In this document: positions 60,100 through 64,000 of the stretch, piece by piece
Layout of the letters: the number at the start of each line of letters is the position of its first letter
Numbering within the stretch: position 1 is the stretch's first letter
Assembly (NCBI GenBank): GCA_964578605.1
Contig: CAZODO010000002.1
Span: 58,491-122,490 of the forward strand
DNA from: JAXMHN01 sp964578605
Lineage (GTDB): Bacteria > Verrucomicrobiota > Verrucomicrobiia > Limisphaerales > SIBE01
Length of the DNA stretch: 64,000 nucleotides
Reading direction: 5' to 3'
Program-made: the position numbers and the translations under genes
The notes under the pieces: model-generated
The model's database searches: none
What the model was told of the DNA's origin: nothing
Seen by the model: only the letters and a program-made list of their open reading frames with translations

Positions 60100-62136
60100 A
60101 TGCGCTTGAATTGTCTTCACCTCGCGTTGGCAGCGTTCAGCCTCAATCTCGCCCTTTGCTCAGCGGCGCCGACGGCGCTCTACGTTTCACCGGACGGCAA
60201 CGATGCCTGGTCCGGGCGCCTGGAGCGTCCGGCTTCGGATCGAAAGGACGGTCCCAAAGCGACGCTTGCCTCGGCGTTGGAGGCTGGTCGGCGCGTGAAA
60301 GGGGAGGGGAAGGCTGCCGATGGGCTCACGATCTTCATTCGCGGCGGCGTTTATTCTCTCGCCGAACCGGTCCGGTTGCTCCCGCAAGACTCGGGGATAG
60401 ATTCGGCGCGTCCGCTCACCCTTCAAGCTTACGGTGGCGAAAGGCCGGTGTTCAGCGGTGGACGCCGGATTACCGGTTGGCGGAAAGTTGAGGGCAAGCC
60501 AGGTCTTTGGCAAACCGAGATCCCCGAGGTCCGCAACGGCCAATGGTACTTCCGCCAACTCTTCATCAATGGCGAGCGCATGCAGCGCGCGCGCACGCCC
60601 AACGAAGGCTACTTCCGGATCGAAGGCGGCAGTCCTCAGGACAAGCCCGTGAAGATCAAATTCAAAGCCGGCGATATCAAAAAGAGCTGGGCCGATGACG
60701 GGGATGTCGAGCTCATCGCCCTGCTCGCGTGGGCCGACATCCGCATGCAGATTCGTGCCGTCGACGACGAAGCCCGCGTCGCGACCCTGTCCGGCAATCC
60801 CCGGCCTTCCAATCGCGAAGATAACGCCCGTTATTTCATCGAGAACGCGCCGGACGCCCTGGATGTCCCCGGCGAATGGTATCTCAACCGTAACACGGGT
60901 GTCCTCCTCTTCCAGGCGGACCCCGGCGTGGATATGAACCAGGCCGAAGTGATCGCCCCGAAGCTGGAGGAGTTGGTGCGATTTGAAGGCGACCCGGCTG
61001 CGGGGAAGCCCGTGCACCATGTCGAGCTCCGGGGACTCACGTTCAGCCACACCGACTGGGAACTCGGGCCAGAAGGCTACGCCGATACCCAAGCCGCGAT
61101 CGCCACCCGCGGAGACCTGATCGCCGAAGGCGCCGTCGAATGTGTCATTGGAGATTGCGTGTTCTCGCACCTGGCCGGTTATGCGATCGAGTTGGGGCGT
61201 GGCTGCCAACGCAACCGCGTGGTTGGCAATGAACTGGTGGACCTCGGCGGCGGCGGCGTGCGCATCGGCGAGACCGCCAAACGTCCGAGTGGGCCGGAGA
61301 GCAACTTCGGGCAGATCGTGACGGACAATCACATGCACCGGCTGGGGCGCGTTTACCCCCCGGCAGTGGGTGTTTTCATTCTCCAGAGCGGCGGCAATCG
61401 CATCGCGCATAACCACATTCACGACCTGTTCTACACCGCGGTCTCTGTCGGTTGGAACTGGGGTTACCAGGAAACTCCATGCCGGGACAACATCGTGGAA
61501 TTCAACCATATGCATGACATCGGGCAGTCGATGCTCAGCGATATGGGCGCCGTCTATACCCTTGGCATTCAAGACGGCACCGTCATTCGCAACAACCTGA
61601 TCCACGACGTCAGTTCGTTCACCTACGGCGGCTGGGGCCTTTACCCGGACGAAGGCAGCACGGGGATTGTGTGGGAGAATAACGTGGTCTACCGCACCAA
61701 GAGCGCCGGCTTTCATCAGCATTACGGCCGCGAAAACATCGTTCGCAATAACATCTTCGCCTTCGGCAAGGAACGGCAGCTTATGCGGACGCGGGAAGAG
61801 CCGCATCTCTCGTTCATCCTGGTCAACAACATTGTCTACTTCGACTCCGGGACGCTCCTGGGGAGCAACTGGAAGAACGATCGGTTCATCATCGATAGCA
61901 ACGTCTATTTCGATGCCCGCCCGGACGCGAGACCTGAATCCGTCACCTTCGCCGGGGCCGCGCTCGAGGCGTGGCGCGAGCGCGGACATGACATCCATTC
62001 CGTTATCGCCGACCCACTTTTTGCGGCGCCGGAAACGTTCGACTTCCGTCTAAGACCGGAGTCGCCCGCGCTGAAGCTGGGCTTCCGCCCGATCGACATC
62101 AGCACGGTGGGCATTCGTCCGAAATCGCAGCGTTGA
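60100..62136 (+). CDS. Secreted right-handed beta-helix protein
   Basis: 678 aa from the ATG at 60100; a GTG at 60088 is possible. Signal peptide ends near LCSAA. The first third contains YVSPDGNDAWSGRLERPAS, typical of secreted parallel beta-helix proteins. Repeated coils follow (VVGNELVDLGGGGVRIGE, RIAHNHIHDLFYTAVSVGWNWGY, IVRNNIFAFGKERQL). The family includes polysaccharide lyases and hydrolases, but no catalytic triad can be named with confidence. Likely acts on extracellular polysaccharide. Confidence 0.87.
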   Translation: MRLNCLHLALAAFSLNLALCSAAPTALYVSPDGNDAWSGRLERPASDRKDGPKATLASALEAGRRVKGEGKAADGLTIFIRGGVYSLAEPVRLLPQDSGIDSARPLTLQAYGGERPVFSGGRRITGWRKVEGKPGLWQTEIPEVRNGQWYFRQLFINGERMQRARTPNEGYFRIEGGSPQDKPVKIKFKAGDIKKSWADDGDVELIALLAWADIRMQIRAVDDEARVATLSGNPRPSNREDNARYFIENAPDALDVPGEWYLNRNTGVLLFQADPGVDMNQAEVIAPKLEELVRFEGDPAAGKPVHHVELRGLTFSHTDWELGPEGYADTQAAIATRGDLIAEGAVECVIGDCVFSHLAGYAIELGRGCQRNRVVGNELVDLGGGGVRIGETAKRPSGPESNFGQIVTDNHMHRLGRVYPPAVGVFILQSGGNRIAHNHIHDLFYTAVSVGWNWGYQETPCRDNIVEFNHMHDIGQSMLSDMGAVYTLGIQDGTVIRNNLIHDVSSFTYGGWGLYPDEGSTGIVWENNVVYRTKSAGFHQHYGRENIVRNNIFAFGKERQLMRTREEPHLSFILVNNIVYFDSGTLLGSNWKNDRFIIDSNVYFDARPDARPESVTFAGAALEAWRERGHDIHSVIADPLFAAPETFDFRLRPESPALKLGFRPIDISTVGIRPKSQR

Positions 62137-62206
62137 ACCTGGCGTGGGTCGGGATGCTTCGCTCTTGCCCGAGCGTGCGGGGTCGTGCTACTGCAATGTC
62201 CACACT

Positions 62207-63379
62207 ATGAAAACAACCTCATGGCGGTTCCTCGTCCAGGCCGGTTCAGCGTTCCTGCTGGCGCTCAGTGTGTCCGCGGCCGAACGCGGCTTTAACGGGC
62301 TTGGTGTTGATCTCGGAAACCTCTACCGGCTTTCGGACGCCAAGTCGCGGTCCATCAGCCCGGAGAATTTCACGGGGGAGAAGGGCAAGGCGGGCATGTC
62401 CACGGACGGCCTTGCCAAGAACGCCGCCCGGGATTTGGGGCAGGGCTGGAAGGTCTCGCCTTACGTGCATGTGAAGCCCAAGAGCACCTTCACCCTCGCT
62501 GAAATCGAGGGCCCAGGCGCCATTCAGCATATCTGGCTCACACCCGCTCCGCTCGATCGCACCCGCTGGCTTATCCTCCGTTTCTACTGGGACGGCGAAA
62601 CCGAACCGTCCGTGGAGGTTCCTTTGGGAGACTTTTTCGCCTGTGGCTGGGCGCGCTATGCTCAAATCAACTCCCTGGCCGTCTGCGTGAACCCCGGCAG
62701 CGCCTTCAATTCGTACTGGCTAATGCCGTTTCGGAAGAAGGCCAAAGTCACGATCGAGAACATCGACGACCAGCAGATGACCGTGTACTACCAGATCGAT
62801 TACGCCTTGACGCGTGTCCCCGAAGATGCGGCCTATTTTCACGCCCAATTCCGACGCGAGGATCCGCTTAAGGCGAAGGGGCTCTACACCATCCTCGACG
62901 GTGTCAAAGGCAGGGGCCAGTACGTCGGCACTTACCTGGCTTGGGAAACCCATAGCACCGGCTGGTGGGGCGAAGGCGAAATCAAGTTCTTCATGGACGG
63001 CGACTCCGAATTCCCGACCATCTGCGGCACTGGCACTGAGGACTACTTCTGTGGTTCCTACAATTTCGACACCACGGGGCCGGATGGCAAACGCCGGTAT
63101 ACCGAGTTCTCCACACCCTACACGGGGTTGCCGCAGGTGATCCGGCCTGATGGGGTTTACGACTCGCAAACCCGCTTTGGGCTTTACCGCTGGCACATTC
63201 CCGATCCCGTTCGGTTCGAGTCGGATCTCAAAGTCACCATCCAGGCCCTCGGATGGATGAAAGACGGCCGATACCAGCCGCTCCGCGAGGATATCGCGTC
63301 GGTGGCGTTTTGGTACCAGACCGAGCCGCACCAGAAATTCCCGCCGCTTCCGAGCAAGGACGACCTGGAGCTGAAATAG
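62207..63379 (+). CDS. Secreted DUF2961 (GH172-type) protein
   Basis: 390 aa with a signal peptide (MKTTSWRFLVQAGSAFLLALSVSAAE). DUF2961 hallmarks are IEGPGAIQHIWLT, LILRFYWDGETEPSVEVPLGDFFACGW, DGDSEFPTICGTGTEDYFCGSYNF and FGLYRWHIPDPVRFESDL. The family was assigned to GH172, with known arabinofuranosidase and difructose-anhydride activities; the two Glu of the catalytic region have counterparts in TGTEDYF and EFPTI. Substrate here unknown. Probably works with the adjacent beta-helix protein. Confidence 0.88.
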   Translation: MKTTSWRFLVQAGSAFLLALSVSAAERGFNGLGVDLGNLYRLSDAKSRSISPENFTGEKGKAGMSTDGLAKNAARDLGQGWKVSPYVHVKPKSTFTLAEIEGPGAIQHIWLTPAPLDRTRWLILRFYWDGETEPSVEVPLGDFFACGWARYAQINSLAVCVNPGSAFNSYWLMPFRKKAKVTIENIDDQQMTVYYQIDYALTRVPEDAAYFHAQFRREDPLKAKGLYTILDGVKGRGQYVGTYLAWETHSTGWWGEGEIKFFMDGDSEFPTICGTGTEDYFCGSYNFDTTGPDGKRRYTEFSTPYTGLPQVIRPDGVYDSQTRFGLYRWHIPDPVRFESDLKVTIQALGWMKDGRYQPLREDIASVAFWYQTEPHQKFPPLPSKDDLELK

Positions 63380-63484
63380 TCCCGAGACAGCCCGCTAAGC
63401 CGGTCCCAACGTCCTGCAGGGCAGGGCATTGGGCCGGGAACAAACCGACCGACCCTCAAACGAGGCTAAGCGCAGGAGCTCCCT

Positions 63485-63600
63485 TGCATCTAGACGCAGG
63501 CTAAACGCACGCTAAACGCACGTTAACCTCACGCTAAACTCATGAAAATATGAGTATACCATGCCTTTATCATGACTTTGGCATGTGTTTAGACCGAAGC
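63485..63600. repeat. 11-bp-period inverted hairpin array, second sequence class (element R7)
   Basis: Left units CTAGACGCAGG, CTAAACGCACG twice, TTAACCTCACG and CTAAACTCATG (63490-63544), centre AAAA, then TATGAGTATAC, CATGCCTTTAT, CATGACTTTGG, CATGTGTTTAG and the edge ACCGAAGCC (63549-63600). TTAACCTCAC is shared with R6. It lies about 110 bp after the DUF2961 gene. Confidence 0.85.
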
Positions 63601-64000
63601 CTCCACCGATCGGACGGCGGCGATCCCGTCCAATTGATGCCCAGGCCCTCGCCCAGCCGGAGCTTGAATCCAAGCTCCAAACCCGGGCCATGTCACGTAA
63701 TTGCCTCAATCGGAAGCGGTTCTCCTCCGCGGCATCTCGTCATCCAGCGCTCGCCACGCGGCCAGTTCGGCGGCGCGCAAGGCCCGGAGCAGCCGCCGGT
63801 TGGCAGCCGTCACGGGGATTCGGACCGACGCCAGGGCCATGTCTTTTGACAGGTGCGGCAGTCGGCTGCCACTGGAGTGCTCGGGGCGGTTCACGCCATG
63901 ATCATCGCGGGGAGCGGGCGGGAGGGTCCCGCCGGGCACGAGCAACCGTGCGCATCTCAGCTTTTTCTAGGTGGTAAGGGGGCCACCCTATCCGCCGCCA
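63601..64000. other. No confident gene in the last 400 bases
   Basis: GC-rich sequence after the R7 array. A minus-strand frame at 63706-63945 would give 79 aa ending SVRIPVTAANRRLLRALRAAELAAW, which could be a small basic helical protein, but it has no clear RBS or family and is as likely chance. Nothing else is seen before the window edge. Confidence 0.4.

Noticed and set aside
60187..61998. 603-codon open frame antisense to the beta-helix gene
   Set aside because: Shadow of the sense gene; no start signal or domain.

Overview
The window looks like a chromosomal segment of a free-living Verrucomicrobiota bacterium, probably of the Limisphaerales/Pedosphaera type. That is an inference from gene content: GC-rich DNA, several Tat-exported Gfo/Idh/MocA oxidoreductases, DUF1080, DUF2961 and beta-helix carbohydrate proteins, stray pseudopilins with the FTLIELLVVIAIIAILA N-terminus, and a serine/threonine kinase with an N-terminal zinc ribbon overlapping an ECF-like sigma factor. 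No rRNA, tRNA, insertion sequence, prophage or CRISPR array was recognised.

Layout. 1-8.1 kb: glycogen phosphorylase (cut by the window edge), SecA, and a pair of propeller-like proteins. 8.2-10.8 kb: a small unknown gene, a dicarboxylate/Na+ symporter and a short pseudopilin. 11-17 kb: a complete SOS mutagenesis operon, lexA-imuA-imuB-dnaE2. 17-20 kb: sugar oxidoreductase and isomerase-like genes and a small membrane protein. 20.2-30.2 kb: a nine-gene operon for a membrane-bound group 4 [NiFe]-hydrogenase. It is joined to HydB/HydG-like electron-transfer subunits and a bis-MGD molybdoenzyme, with its own maturation protease and an FNR-like box upstream. 30.8-33.7 kb: luxE-luxC-queD. 34-39.9 kb: kinase and sigma factor, glycyl-tRNA synthetase, M20 peptidase. 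40.3-45.1 kb: the C-terminal half of a split carbamoyl-phosphate synthase, the nickel regulator NikR, a pseudopilin with a secreted partner, and a secreted FmdE-like protein preceded by a possible NikR operator. 45.2-54.7 kb: unknowns, a DUF4405 membrane protein, two divergent Gfo/Idh/MocA genes, a membrane protein with its winged-helix regulator, and IspH. 55-63.4 kb: DUF1080, FolB, GlnRS, a secreted EEP-family phosphoesterase, an exported PCMT, a beta-helix protein and a DUF2961 (GH172-type) protein.

Two things stand out. First, seven intergenic elements are built from tandem 11-bp units running into a short loop and back out as the inverted copy, so each can form a long hairpin with an 11-bp sequence period. 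Four share the unit GTTCACCCGTA/GATCACCCGTA. The others use different units but keep the period, the architecture and a GCCTCCGG/TTTAGACCGG-like edge. Second, the hydrogenase-linked molybdoenzyme looks like formate dehydrogenase overall, but the positions of the catalytic Sec/Cys-His pair and the catalytic Arg are changed, so the complex may not use formate. Nickel is a recurring theme: hydrogenase, maturation protease, NikR and a candidate NikR site all lie within about 25 kb.
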